Positions 27,479 through 36,124 of a stretch of 64,000 nt of DNA are shown here, in pieces; position 1 is the stretch's first letter; every line of letters starts with the position of its first letter. The DNA is from Mucilaginibacter sp. SJ (GTDB taxonomy: Bacteria > Bacteroidota > Bacteroidia > Sphingobacteriales > Sphingobacteriaceae), in the NCBI RefSeq assembly GCF_028993635.1, contig NZ_CP118631.1, forward strand, positions 806,001-870,000, given 5' to 3'. Both the position numbers and the translations under genes were made by a program. Under the pieces are notes generated by a model that worked only from the letters and a program-made list of their open reading frames with translations, had not been told where the DNA came from and searched no databases.

Positions 27479-27718
27479 TTATAAAGAGTGGCTTACCGCC
27501 TGGTCGGCCAGCTCATCAATCCAGCTCGAAAGGTAGGGCTCCGTACCATCAATCCTGATCCATTCACCGTCCCCATCTTTGGCAATCACTAAATGTAACG
27601 TGCCATCTATTGATGTAAACTCATAAGCGTTTATGTGTCCCGGGTGGATTACCTGTTGCGCTGTGCCTTCAATCATGCTATCGGTGCCCGTAAGTATGGC
27701 ATCAAATTGTTGTTTCAT
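27479..27718 (-). CDS. 79-residue protein, unknown function
   Basis: The product starts MKQQFDAILTGTDSMIEGTA and reads INAYEFTSIDGTLHLVIAKDGDGEWIRIDGTEPYLSSWIDELADQA, which suggests a small beta-rich soluble protein with a C-terminal helix. I do not recognise the family. It ends 25 bp from the IS element, on the same strand as the transposase. The frame is complete and not disturbed by the insertion. It is divergent from the MBL hydrolase gene across 164 bp. Confidence 0.6.
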   Translation of the reverse strand: MKQQFDAILTGTDSMIEGTAQQVIHPGHINAYEFTSIDGTLHLVIAKDGDGEWIRIDGTEPYLSSWIDELADQAVSHSL

Positions 27719-27882
27719 GGTGTTATAGTTTATTAACCTAACATAGTTTGGGCAATTTCTGTTTGCGCCGGTGTTAAGCCGGCGGCCATGTTATTTGTTT
27801 TTAGACTGATAAAATTGTGTTTAAATTTAAGGCAGTTAAAACTTTTAATACACGAGTTACGTTTTGTTAACAATTATAAACC

Positions 27883-28818
27883 ATGAATAGAAGGCTCAGT
27901 ACAAAATATTTCCAGGTATCGCAAAGGGTATGGGGAACTAAACTATTATTTGTTAACGTTTACATGATCGCTAACCGTCCCGGTGCTGCCAAAGGCTGGG
28001 TTTTGGTGGATACGGGGTTAAAAGGTTCGGCCAAAAAAATCATTGCTATGGCCGAGGAACTTTTTGGCCCGGGAACCAGACCTGCGGCTATTGTGCTTAC
28101 ACACGGGCATGCCGACCACGCAGGAGGCCTGGCGGAGCTTTTGGAAACCTGGAATGTACCAGTTTATGCCCATGCACTTGAATTGCCTTACCTAACAGGC
28201 CTGTCATCATACCCGCCGGCCGATCCATCACTAACCGATGGGCTGATGAGCCTTTTGTCGGTATTTTTCCCTACATCCCCCATAAACCTCGGTACTAAAG
28301 TAAAAACCATCGATATGGAGGAAGGGATCCCCGAACTGCCCGAATGGAAGATCATTCACACCCCGGGACATACGCCGGGGCATATTTCACTGTTTTTGCC
28401 AATAAATTCGACCCTAATAGCCGGGGATGCGTTTTCAACTACAAAGGCCGAATCAGCTTTATATTCTTTTAGCTCACTTAAAAAGTTAACCGGACCGCCG
28501 AGGTATTTCACTACCGACTGGGAAGCCGCCGCTCAATCGGTACGCCGGCTTGCCGCGCTTGAACCACGCACGGTGGCAGCGGGCCATGGCCCTATAATGC
28601 GCGGCCGTGAGCTGCATGATCAACTACATGAACTGGCCGATAACTTTGAGCAGGTTGCAATACCTGCAAAAGGCCGTTATGTAGGGCACCCGGCTGTTGC
28701 CGATGAAATGGGCGTAACATATATCCCACCTTATGTAAGCAGCGGCATTTTAAAAGCAACTGTTGGCATCGCAGCTGCACTCGCTACATTTTTTATTATA
28801 AAAGGATTGCAAGAATAG
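27883..28818 (+). CDS. MBL-fold metallo-hydrolase
   Basis: The 311-residue product has the metallo-beta-lactamase zinc motif THGHADHAGG (about residues 74-83), VLVDTGLKGS upstream, HTPGHTPGHISLF and AGDAFS further on, and a final His in AAGHGP. This is the standard ligand set of a binuclear hydrolase fold. A hydrophobic segment at the extreme C-terminus (TVGIAAALATFFIIKGL) could be a membrane anchor, unusual for the family. The substrate is unknown; glyoxalase II-like and lactonase-like activities are both possible. Confidence 0.88.
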   Translation: MNRRLSTKYFQVSQRVWGTKLLFVNVYMIANRPGAAKGWVLVDTGLKGSAKKIIAMAEELFGPGTRPAAIVLTHGHADHAGGLAELLETWNVPVYAHALELPYLTGLSSYPPADPSLTDGLMSLLSVFFPTSPINLGTKVKTIDMEEGIPELPEWKIIHTPGHTPGHISLFLPINSTLIAGDAFSTTKAESALYSFSSLKKLTGPPRYFTTDWEAAAQSVRRLAALEPRTVAAGHGPIMRGRELHDQLHELADNFEQVAIPAKGRYVGHPAVADEMGVTYIPPYVSSGILKATVGIAAALATFFIIKGLQE

Positions 28819-28855
28819 AAGCAGAATCCCATCGGTTTGTGCTTACTTTTACCGC

Positions 28856-29119
28856 ATGGAAAATTTAAAACCGGATCCTAAAATTCTCATCGATATTGTA
28901 CAGACCAAAATGCCTTACGGTAAATATAAAGGCACTATTATAGCTGATATCCCGGTATCATACCTGGAATGGATGGCGGGTAAGGGTTTTAGTAAAGATA
29001 AAATGGGCATGTTGCTTTCAACCACATTTGAGATCAAAACAAATGGGCTGGGCGAGATCTTGTATATGGTGAAGAAACAAGTTCAAGCCCCCCGGCCCCC
29101 TAAAGGGGGAGGATTCTGA
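28856..29119 (+). CDS. DUF3820 family protein with palindrome-encoded C-terminus
   Basis: The 87-residue product matches the short DUF3820 family: MPYGKYKGTIIADIPVSYLEWMAGKGF, with the conserved (M/F)PxGKYKG start and a following short helical part. Similar domains occur as putative quorum-sensing regulators or nuclease accessory proteins; the role is unknown. The last residues, APRPPKGGGF, are encoded by the left arm of the repeat at 29086-29111, so the family domain ends about ten residues earlier. TACTTTTA (28844-28851) stands 4 nt before the ATG, a near match to the -7 box. Confidence 0.8.
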   Translation: MENLKPDPKILIDIVQTKMPYGKYKGTIIADIPVSYLEWMAGKGFSKDKMGMLLSTTFEIKTNGLGEILYMVKKQVQAPRPPKGGGF

Positions 29120-29215
29120 TCAAGTTTCTCACACGTCTCCATTAAAAAAAAGAAGCATTACTCGTAACGTTTCTTTTTTATGCCGATAACTCCCCCTTTA
29201 GGGGGTCGGGAGGCT
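29086..29215. repeat. Long palindrome enclosing a bidirectional terminator
   Basis: The 26-nt arms 29086-29111 and 29190-29215 pair with two mismatches; each arm itself holds the palindrome CCCCCTAAAGGGGG. The left arm forms the end of the DUF3820 coding sequence and the right arm touches the corA stop codon (29214-29216). Related CTCCCCC/GGGGGAG elements occur at 40764-40815. Confidence 0.75.
29146..29179. terminator. Bidirectional terminator between DUF3820 and corA
   Basis: AAAAAAGAA (29146-29154) pairs with TTCTTTTTT (29171-29179), extended inward by GCATTAC/GTAACGT with one mismatch. The A-tract and T-tract let it act on both strands. Confidence 0.8.
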
Positions 29216-30338
29216 ACAACCGGTTAAACCAACCCTTCTTCCAAAATACAAACACCTGTATTATGGCTATCAAAAACATAAATACGATAGCGTAAATGTA
29301 TCCATGATGCCAATACAGCTCGGGCATGTTATCCGGTAAAAGGTGGCCTTTATCGTCCTGGCGGGAAAAATTCATCCCATATATACCGGCTATAAAAGTA
29401 AGCGGTATAAAGATCACGGAAATGATAGTGAGCACTTTCATGATCTCGTTCATGCGGTTACTTACCATGGATAAGTATAGATCAATAATACTTGATGTTA
29501 CTTCCTTATAGTTTTCAATAAGGTCCATGGCCTGGATGCAATGGTCGTAAGCGTCGCGTAAAAACAATTTAACTTCAGACGTTATTAACGGACTTTCAGA
29601 CCTGATCATGTCATTGATCTTATCCCGCTCGGGCCAGCTGGCACGGCGTACAACAATGAGCGTACGTTTTAGCTGCTGAGCATTAAACATGATGGTTTTA
29701 TCGGCGCTGAGGTAAAGCTTATCTTCAAGGGCATCCAAATGATCGCCAATCTCGGCAAGCAGCACAAAGTAGGTATCAATTATAGTGTCAGTAAGTGCAT
29801 AACACATATAACCGGGCCCGGCGGTACGGATGGCGCCCTTCCCGGCTTTTAATCGGGCTTTTACAGCATCAAAACGTTCGGTATGATCTTCTTCAAAGCT
29901 AATGATGATATTATCTTTTATAATAGCCGAAAACTGGCAGTTAATGATCTCGTTATCCTTATTGAATTGAACGATGCGGCTGGTACAAAAGGCATAATCC
30001 TCGTATTCATCAAATTTGGGGCGCTGGTGGGTATTGGCAATATCTTCCAATACCAGCGAATTGATATTGCAATGCTCCCCAATTTGCTCAATCAGCGAAG
30101 CATCGCCCAAACCATTAATCTTGATCCAATGCGTATGATTATCACATTTATTTAGCTGTTTTAAGGCTGTTTTTATATCCTTGCCCTCGCAGGTTACTAA
30201 CTCATCCTTATTGTATGAGTAAACTGATATAATGGGTTTCAGTGCATCCTCGGCTACCCTGATAGTACCCGGTCTGTCACCTACATTTCCTGCGTGTTTG
30301 TGTTTTTTAAGACGCAGGCGTTTAAAGTTGCCATTCAT
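29214..30338 (-). CDS. corA: Magnesium/cobalt transporter CorA
   Basis: This 374-residue inner-membrane channel has a long soluble N-terminal domain, a stalk helix (LDLYLSMVSNRMNEIMKVLTII-type) and two C-terminal membrane spans. The signature GMN is seen in AGIYGMNF at about residue 323, followed by a loop of acidic and polar residues, the second span (IYAIVFMFLIAIIQVFVFW) and a short basic end (KKGWFNRL). CorA pentamers carry Mg2+ (also Co2+) into the cytoplasm. The start codon touches the stop codon of the upstream wbqC-like gene with no bases between, so the two are co-transcribed. The stop codon lies within the right arm of a palindrome. Confidence 0.95.
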   Translation of the reverse strand: MNGNFKRLRLKKHKHAGNVGDRPGTIRVAEDALKPIISVYSYNKDELVTCEGKDIKTALKQLNKCDNHTHWIKINGLGDASLIEQIGEHCNINSLVLEDIANTHQRPKFDEYEDYAFCTSRIVQFNKDNEIINCQFSAIIKDNIIISFEEDHTERFDAVKARLKAGKGAIRTAGPGYMCYALTDTIIDTYFVLLAEIGDHLDALEDKLYLSADKTIMFNAQQLKRTLIVVRRASWPERDKINDMIRSESPLITSEVKLFLRDAYDHCIQAMDLIENYKEVTSSIIDLYLSMVSNRMNEIMKVLTIISVIFIPLTFIAGIYGMNFSRQDDKGHLLPDNMPELYWHHGYIYAIVFMFLIAIIQVFVFWKKGWFNRL

Positions 30339-30950
30339 CTACAAATAGTTTATGGTTTGCGGGCCCTGGTTAAACAGCAGATCAATGATACTCAGGTTTT
30401 TCATAAAGCCCCTGCGGTCTTCAAATACCTGGAAATAGGGTTTCTGCTGCATTTCGCTTTCTTTTTTAGGATGGATAGAAAACCGAAAATCGTGCAGGTT
30501 AGGATATTCGGGCTGGTATTCATCCGTGTAATTTAATTCTGTTTTTATTTTGGTGAGTTTAAGCAGCAGGTTCAAAAGCTCCTGATTATAATCAAACAAG
30601 TAGGTGATTTGTTTTTCATAAAAAGGCGCAAAATCATCTTCATAAAACTCAAAATAAGCCGAACGGCGATAGCAGGCCTGCAGGCTTTGCCAGTGCAGGC
30701 GCTGCCACATAAAATCATAACTTATTTTTACGTCTTTAACTTTAGTGTGATTTTTTGAACCTTTAATTACCGGCACCACCAACGCCAGCACACCATCGGG
30801 CGAGTAGATATTAGCCCGGTTGCGATAAGTTTGTTTGGGGAAATGTTCTTCTCTTTCTATCAGTATATCAGGTTTGTACGTATTTAACTGTACAAAATAA
30901 TCTACCGGCGGAAGATAAAACATGGGTAACACAGCGCCTTTTTCAATCAT
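30339..30950 (-). CDS. WbqC family protein
   Basis: The 203-residue product matches WbqC: LPMFYLPPVDYFVQLNTY, EREEHFPKQTYRNRANIYSPDG, LVVPVIKGSKNHTKVKDVKIS, WQSLQACYRRSAYFEFYEDDFAPFYE. In O-antigen clusters WbqC-like proteins accompany sugar-nucleotide modification; the biochemical role is not established. The frame extends to a TTG at 30971, but ATG 30950 begins right before the conserved region. It is followed directly by corA, and divergent from the acyltransferase gene. Confidence 0.88.
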   Translation of the reverse strand: MIEKGAVLPMFYLPPVDYFVQLNTYKPDILIEREEHFPKQTYRNRANIYSPDGVLALVVPVIKGSKNHTKVKDVKISYDFMWQRLHWQSLQACYRRSAYFEFYEDDFAPFYEKQITYLFDYNQELLNLLLKLTKIKTELNYTDEYQPEYPNLHDFRFSIHPKKESEMQQKPYFQVFEDRRGFMKNLSIIDLLFNQGPQTINYL

Positions 30951-30956
30951 ATATTT

Positions 30957-30964
30957 TATGTTTG
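30957..30964 (+). promoter_or_regulatory. Predicted -7 box for the acyltransferase gene
   Basis: TATGTTTG matches TAnnTTTG and lies 22 nt upstream of ATG 30986. T-rich sequence at 30939-30942 might serve as a weak -33 region. It overlaps the divergent start region of the wbqC-like gene. Confidence 0.4.
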
Positions 30965-30985
30965 TGCTCAAAATTGGCTAAAATA

Positions 30986-31870
30986 ATGATAAAAAAGGGT
31001 TTTACTAAGTTAGGGATATTAATTTTATACCTTATATCGCTGCTTCCCTTTTGGTTTTTATACATTTTATCCGATATCGCTTTCATTATTATTTACTACA
31101 TTATTCACTATCGCCGTGATGTAGTGCAGCAAAATCTGCGCAATGCCTTTCCCGAAAAAACAGACCGGGAGCGCTATGATATTGAACGAAAATACTATCG
31201 CTACCTGGCCGATCTGATTGTGGAGACTATTAAAATGATCACCGTATCAGAAAAACAGATCCAGAAAAGGGTAGTGGCTACCAACTCCGACCTGGTGTTT
31301 GAATACTTTGCTAAAGGTAAGAGTATTATTGCAGTTGCCGGCCATTATTGCAACTGGGAAATGGCGGCCCTCAATTTTAACTTTGTTACCGATAAAAGGT
31401 TCATGATCATTTACAAAAACCTGTCTAACAAAACGTTTGATAATTTTTTCATTAAGATCCGTTCAAGGTTTGGTGGACAGCCGGTTGCCATGAAGCAAAC
31501 ATTGCGTAAAATGATTGAATACCGTAAGGAACTTACCGTTAGTGTGCTTGTTGGCGATCAAACCCCTGTGATGCATGAGGTAAACTATTTTACCAATTTT
31601 TTAAATCAGCCAACCGCAGTATTTTTGGGTATTGAAAAGATTGCCAAAACAATTGACGCCGCTGTTGTTTTTTACGACATGAAACGGATAAAACGTGGAT
31701 ATTATGAATATACCCTAATCCCGCTTACCGAAACACCAAAAGAAACTGCCGAACACGAAATAACAGATATGCACGTGAAATACCTTGAGGGGATGATCAG
31801 GAGAGAACCGCAATACTGGTTATGGTCGCACCGGAGATGGAAGTTTAAGCCGGAGGATTTACATAGATGA
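30986..31870 (+). CDS. LpxL/HtrB-like lysophospholipid or lipid A acyltransferase
   Basis: This 294-residue protein has an N-terminal membrane span (LGILILYLISLLPFWFLYIL), followed by RRDVVQQNLRNAFPEKT. The LpxL-type acyltransferase motif HYCNWE (H-x4-E) is at about residue 119, and the C-terminus includes PQYWLWSHRRWK, typical of the family. Enzymes of this group add an acyl chain to lipid A or a related lipid on the inner side of the inner membrane. The frame reaches a TTG at 30962; ATG 30986 is preferred. It overlaps the following GT2 gene by 4 bp (ATGA), indicating coupled translation. Confidence 0.92.
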   Translation: MIKKGFTKLGILILYLISLLPFWFLYILSDIAFIIIYYIIHYRRDVVQQNLRNAFPEKTDRERYDIERKYYRYLADLIVETIKMITVSEKQIQKRVVATNSDLVFEYFAKGKSIIAVAGHYCNWEMAALNFNFVTDKRFMIIYKNLSNKTFDNFFIKIRSRFGGQPVAMKQTLRKMIEYRKELTVSVLVGDQTPVMHEVNYFTNFLNQPTAVFLGIEKIAKTIDAAVVFYDMKRIKRGYYEYTLIPLTETPKETAEHEITDMHVKYLEGMIRREPQYWLWSHRRWKFKPEDLHR

Positions 31871-32904
31871 CCCATACCCCTAAAGTTGCTGTAGTTATTT
31901 TAAACTGGAACGGCATAAAGTACCTTAAACAATTTCTTCCTTCGGTATTATCCTCAACGTGGCCCAACTTGGAGATCGTAATGGGTGATAACGCCTCTTC
32001 TGATGATTCGGTGGAATTTATGCTTGAGCATTATCCATCGGTAAAGATCATCCAAAATGATAAAAACTACGGTTTTACAGGAGGTTACAACCGGGTGCTG
32101 GCCCAGGTTGATGCTGATTATTATATCCTGCTTAATTCGGATGTGGAGGTAATCCCCGGCTGGATTGAACCCGTTATCGAATTAATGGAAAGCGATAGCT
32201 TAATTGCTGCTGCTGCTCCAAAGATCCGGTCGTATGCTCAAAAAGATTCTTTTGAGCATGCCGGTGCTGCCGGTGGCTTTATTGATAAGCACGGCTATCC
32301 TTTTTGCCGCGGCAGGATCTTTTACGAGCTGGAAGAGGATAACTGCCAATATGAGCAATCGGGTGAAGTGTTTTGGGCATCGGGGGCATCGTTGTTCATC
32401 AAAAAAAGCATCTGGGATGAAGCCGGTGGCTTTGATGAAAGCTTTTTTGCCCACATGGAAGAGATTGACCTTTGCTGGCGCTTAAAAAACATGGGCTATA
32501 AAGTAATGTACTGCGCGCAATCAACCATATATCACGTTGGCGGCGGTACATTAAATGCCGAAAATCCGTTTAAGACCTATCTCAATTTCAGGAACAACCT
32601 ATTGCTTATAAAAAAGAACCTTCCATTTTGGCGGGCGTTTTGGGTGATCAGCATCCGCTTTATAATGGATCTCCTGGCTTTGTTCAGGTTTTTGATGGAA
32701 GGTAAACGCAAAGATGCCTGGGCAGTAAGCAGGGCCCATCAAAGCTTTGTGTTAAGCCTGTTTAAGAAGGTTAAAGGCGAAAGGCGAAAGGCGAAAGGTA
32801 ACGCGGTACAAAACACAAAAGGCATATACAGGGGCAGTATTGTTTGGGATTTCTTTGTGAAAAAGAAAACCCATTTTACTGATCTTGATCCTTCGGAGTT
32901 TTAA
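31867..32904 (+). CDS. Family 2 glycosyltransferase
   Basis: This 345-residue GT-A fold enzyme has VAVVILNWNGIKYLKQFLPS, DNASSDDSVEFM, NYGFTGGYNRVL, the DxD-like LLNSDVEVIPGW, and the acceptor-side FDESFFAHMEEIDLCWRLKN, a set typical of rhamnosyl/dTDP-sugar GT2 enzymes. The C-terminal region has two short hydrophobic helices. Near the end (32773-32798) a 7-bp unit AAAGGCG is repeated 3.7 times within the coding sequence; a slip there would change the last ~35 residues. The gene overlaps convergent mscS by 29 bp. Coupling with the acyltransferase suggests lipid-linked glycan synthesis. Confidence 0.93.
   Translation: MTHTPKVAVVILNWNGIKYLKQFLPSVLSSTWPNLEIVMGDNASSDDSVEFMLEHYPSVKIIQNDKNYGFTGGYNRVLAQVDADYYILLNSDVEVIPGWIEPVIELMESDSLIAAAAPKIRSYAQKDSFEHAGAAGGFIDKHGYPFCRGRIFYELEEDNCQYEQSGEVFWASGASLFIKKSIWDEAGGFDESFFAHMEEIDLCWRLKNMGYKVMYCAQSTIYHVGGGTLNAENPFKTYLNFRNNLLLIKKNLPFWRAFWVISIRFIMDLLALFRFLMEGKRKDAWAVSRAHQSFVLSLFKKVKGERRKAKGNAVQNTKGIYRGSIVWDFFVKKKTHFTDLDPSEF
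32773..32798 (+). repeat. Heptanucleotide tandem repeat (AAAGGCG, 3.7 copies) in the GT2 gene
   Basis: Three full copies at 32773-32779, 32780-32786 and 32787-32793 are followed by AAAGG. The unit length is not a multiple of three, so gain or loss of one copy shifts the frame. It encodes KGERRKAKG. Confidence 0.85.
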
Positions 32905-35428
32905 CATCATCTGTACCCCGTTTCGGTTCTGCCGCGTCGCCTATTCCCGGCGCTTCTACTTTAATAGGAGGCAAGCCTTTTGGCCATATTACACGCACAT
33001 CCTGCTGGCGGAATGGTATGTCGATACCGGCTTTATTGAAGGCATCATAGATATCGGCTAATACACGGCTTTTAAGCCCAAGCCAGGTATTGATATCAGC
33101 CGCCCAGAAAAACACCCTGAAATCAACCGAGCTTTCATTTAAGTTATGCAGAAATACTGAAGGCGAAGGCTCTGTCATGATGTCTTCATGATCACGGAGC
33201 AAGCTGATCAGAACCTCTTTTACCTGTTCAATATTTGATCCATATGCTACCCCAATAATCAGTTCAACCCGGCGGTTATTATTGCTTAATGTCCAGTTAA
33301 TTACGTGGTGGGATATTAAATCGCCGTTAGGGATAATTACCTCCGCGCCATCGGCAGTAGCAATCTTGCTGGCGCGAATGCCGATATCCATAATGGTGCC
33401 CGAACGGCTGTCTACCTCAATAATATCCCCAACCTGGATAGGTTTCTCGAAAGCCAGTATCAAACCCGATACGAGATTGTTAACGATATTCTGTAAGCCA
33501 AAACCAATACCAATACCAAAGGCACTGATTATGATGGTAATCTTATCAATAGGCACACCTGAAGCAGCAACGGCCAGGAAAAAGCCTAAAGCTATCACCC
33601 CGATGCGGATAAGCAGGGTAGAGGTGCGGTTCTTTTTCTTGGCAACGTCAATATCATTGGCATGCTTGGCCGCAATGTCATAAAGATAGCTGATGATCTT
33701 TGACGCGATAGATGACAGCCAGATCACGGCCACAAATATGATCACACTTTGAAACGTAAATTGGGTATTGGTACCACCGATGCTACGGTTTTTGGTCAGA
33801 AAATCGCCCAGGTAATCAAATACGGTATCTTCAACGTTCAGGTTTTGGGTAAGCATTACCAGCCACAACAAAGTAGCCAATATGCTCAGCACACTCCTGA
33901 ACTTATTTTGCATTAATTTATAATCTATAAAAGAGGTAAGATTATTGCTCTTTTTACCGGCTTCCAATTGCAGGAACAAGGCCTCCATAATGATATGCAC
34001 TATATAATACATAGCCAGGGCAAGCCACAGGTTATATACCACGCTAACACCGATGATCTTGGCTAAACTCACCCTGCCAAAAACATTGCATAAAAAAGAT
34101 GAGGCCTGCAGAAATATGAAAACCTTCAATATAAAGCCGGTATAAGGCAGGTAATCAGCCCTGGCTTTGCGCACTTCTGATAAAAACCTGAAACTTATTA
34201 CCGATGCAGCCAGGCCTAAAATCAAAATAACTACCCTGTCGATATTGGTTATCTGGATATAAAGATTGCTCAGGCTGTAAATAATAGTGATGCCAAATAG
34301 CTGCAGCATGTAACGGAACATGGTTGCAGGGCATGCCTTTTTTACGAGGTAAAGCAGGGCGATCATCAGCACCAATAAAAACATCTCCAATACAATTACC
34401 GGTGGGTGATCATAAACGTTAGGCAGCAACGTAAAAGTTAAAACAATTGAGGATACAAACGGATAATTCACAACGTAATTGGCTTGGCTAAACACACTTT
34501 CGGGCGTATCGTTATCACGTATGATCCTGCGGCGACTGGCACGAACCCAGGCGAAAAATACTAATAACACCACTAAACCCGCGAGGTGGATCAGAATACC
34601 CCTGCCAATGAAAAAGTTAAAAAGCTTGGCGTTCATATTGGCAGTAGCTTTTGTGGCCATACCAAAATCGTTGCCTTCATCGGCGTCCATGCTCCAGATG
34701 TTGTTATATTCCTGCGACATGGCCCTGATACTGAAATCCCTGATCTTGGTATCAATCTGATCTTTAAGGTCGAGTATCGTAATGTAAACAGCCGAGGTGC
34801 GGTTTTGCAGCAGGCCTACCTTCACCATTACCTTTTTGTTGGTAGTGTCCAGGCGGTGATATTTGCTGTCGATAGCTATTTTTTGGATAAGGTAGGTTGT
34901 AGCCAAAGAACTATCGGCAGGCAGGATCTTTAAAACACTGTCGCGCGATATGGCATCCAGATCGTTTTGATTTTGAACAAGTTTACTGTTGATATCGGCA
35001 AGCTGCTCCTGCCAAAGGTCAAGCTGGTCATCACTGCGGGTAAGCACATCCCTGATAGTATACAGGTACCTTAACGTACTTGATTTATCATTATCAATAA
35101 GCGATTTGATGAGCGTAATCCGCCTTTCGAATGATGGCAGCTTAGTGCTGATCTCTGCCGTATCTAACTTTTTTGACAGGTTGCTTTTGATCTGATTAAA
35201 GGCAGAGGTATAATATTCAACCTTTTGCAGCAGGTTATTGACCGATGTATCCGAGCGTTTGAGCGCCCGCATCATCGAATCGCGCGAAAGGATGGAGGCG
35301 CGAAGCGAGTCTCTTACCGATCTTGGCTTCTTCTTTTTGGTTTGGGCAAAAGTATTAACACTGCTTAACAGTGTAACAAAAAGCAAACTTAGCGCGGCAA
35401 CTCTGAATATTTTAAGCATCTGGAACAA
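32876..35428 (-). CDS. Large MscS-family mechanosensitive ion channel
   Basis: This 850-residue protein has a signal peptide (ending NTFAQ), a ~250-residue periplasmic coiled-coil region (LQKVEYYTSAFNQIKSNLSK onward), about eight membrane spans between residues 275 and 600, and then the MscS core. The core pore helix is IDKITIIISAFGIGIGFGLQNIVNNLVSGLIL, followed by the beta domain (FEKPIQVGDIIEV, IPNGDLISHHVINWT) and the C-terminal alpha/beta domain. This architecture is that of MscK/MscM-type channels that release solutes on hypoosmotic shock. ATG 35419 is an alternative start. The 3' end overlaps the convergent GT2 gene by 29 bp. Confidence 0.93.
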   Translation of the reverse strand: MFQMLKIFRVAALSLLFVTLLSSVNTFAQTKKKKPRSVRDSLRASILSRDSMMRALKRSDTSVNNLLQKVEYYTSAFNQIKSNLSKKLDTAEISTKLPSFERRITLIKSLIDNDKSSTLRYLYTIRDVLTRSDDQLDLWQEQLADINSKLVQNQNDLDAISRDSVLKILPADSSLATTYLIQKIAIDSKYHRLDTTNKKVMVKVGLLQNRTSAVYITILDLKDQIDTKIRDFSIRAMSQEYNNIWSMDADEGNDFGMATKATANMNAKLFNFFIGRGILIHLAGLVVLLVFFAWVRASRRRIIRDNDTPESVFSQANYVVNYPFVSSIVLTFTLLPNVYDHPPVIVLEMFLLVLMIALLYLVKKACPATMFRYMLQLFGITIIYSLSNLYIQITNIDRVVILILGLAASVISFRFLSEVRKARADYLPYTGFILKVFIFLQASSFLCNVFGRVSLAKIIGVSVVYNLWLALAMYYIVHIIMEALFLQLEAGKKSNNLTSFIDYKLMQNKFRSVLSILATLLWLVMLTQNLNVEDTVFDYLGDFLTKNRSIGGTNTQFTFQSVIIFVAVIWLSSIASKIISYLYDIAAKHANDIDVAKKKNRTSTLLIRIGVIALGFFLAVAASGVPIDKITIIISAFGIGIGFGLQNIVNNLVSGLILAFEKPIQVGDIIEVDSRSGTIMDIGIRASKIATADGAEVIIPNGDLISHHVINWTLSNNNRRVELIIGVAYGSNIEQVKEVLISLLRDHEDIMTEPSPSVFLHNLNESSVDFRVFFWAADINTWLGLKSRVLADIYDAFNKAGIDIPFRQQDVRVIWPKGLPPIKVEAPGIGDAAEPKRGTDDVKTPKDQDQ

Positions 35429-35664
35429 TAAGCTGAAAGCAATGTTTAAACGCTTTTACACCAAAAGCGTTTTATTTTTTTTAAGATTATGCTGATTACG
35501 TATGGTTTCACCGATTTAGTTAGTTAAAGCTTTAAATCACCATTTAAAATCGCTGAGGATTTCGGTGAACCTGCGTCAGTCAGCACTAAATCGATAAAAT
35601 CCTTTCATCTGCGAAATCGCAAAAAATCGGTGGAATCTGATATAATCATTTAAATCTCAAAAGT

Positions 35665-36084
35665 TTATTTAAGCAACAGGTTTTCAATGGCCAGGCGATA
35701 GCTATCCATCCCGAAACCCGCAATTACACCACGGCAACTGGCCGCTATCATTGATTTATGCCTGAACTCCTCGCGCTTGTGAACGTTGGAGATATGCACT
35801 TCAATAACCGGCGTGTTAATTGCAGCGATAGCATCGGCAATGGCAATGGAAGTATGGGTGTACGCTCCGGCATTCATCACAATACCATCATAACTAAACC
35901 CAATTTCATGCAGTTTATTTATAATTTCGCCCTCAATGTTGCTTTGATAATAATCAATAGTGATGTTTGCATAGCGTTGGCGCAAAGTTTCAAGGTAGGT
36001 TTGAAAACTGGCATCGCCATAAATTGATTTTTCGCGAACGCCTAACAGGTTCAAATTGGGGCCGTTTATAATTTGTATCTTCAT
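35665..36084 (-). CDS. aroQ: Type II 3-dehydroquinate dehydratase
   Basis: The 139-residue dodecameric enzyme of the shikimate pathway shows IQIINGPNLNLLGVREKSIYG (with catalytic Tyr22-like position), YQSNIEGEIINKLHEIG, GIVMNAGAYTHTSIAIADAI, and EVHISNVHKREEFRHKSMIA with His and Arg of the active site. It converts 3-dehydroquinate to 3-dehydroshikimate in the cytoplasm. It is divergent from xerD across 40 bp. TAAGTTTG lies 5 nt upstream of the start codon on its strand. Confidence 0.96.
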   Translation of the reverse strand: MKIQIINGPNLNLLGVREKSIYGDASFQTYLETLRQRYANITIDYYQSNIEGEIINKLHEIGFSYDGIVMNAGAYTHTSIAIADAIAAINTPVIEVHISNVHKREEFRHKSMIAASCRGVIAGFGMDSYRLAIENLLLK

Positions 36085-36089
36085 CAGTT

Positions 36090-36097
36090 CAAACTTA
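36090..36097 (-). promoter_or_regulatory. Predicted -7 box of aroQ
   Basis: The minus strand reads TAAGTTTG, then 5 nt, then the ATG of aroQ. It matches TAnnTTTG exactly; the -33 element is not clear. Confidence 0.4.
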
Positions 36098-36124
36098 GCT
36101 ATAAATCATCAAAACTAAAATCAA

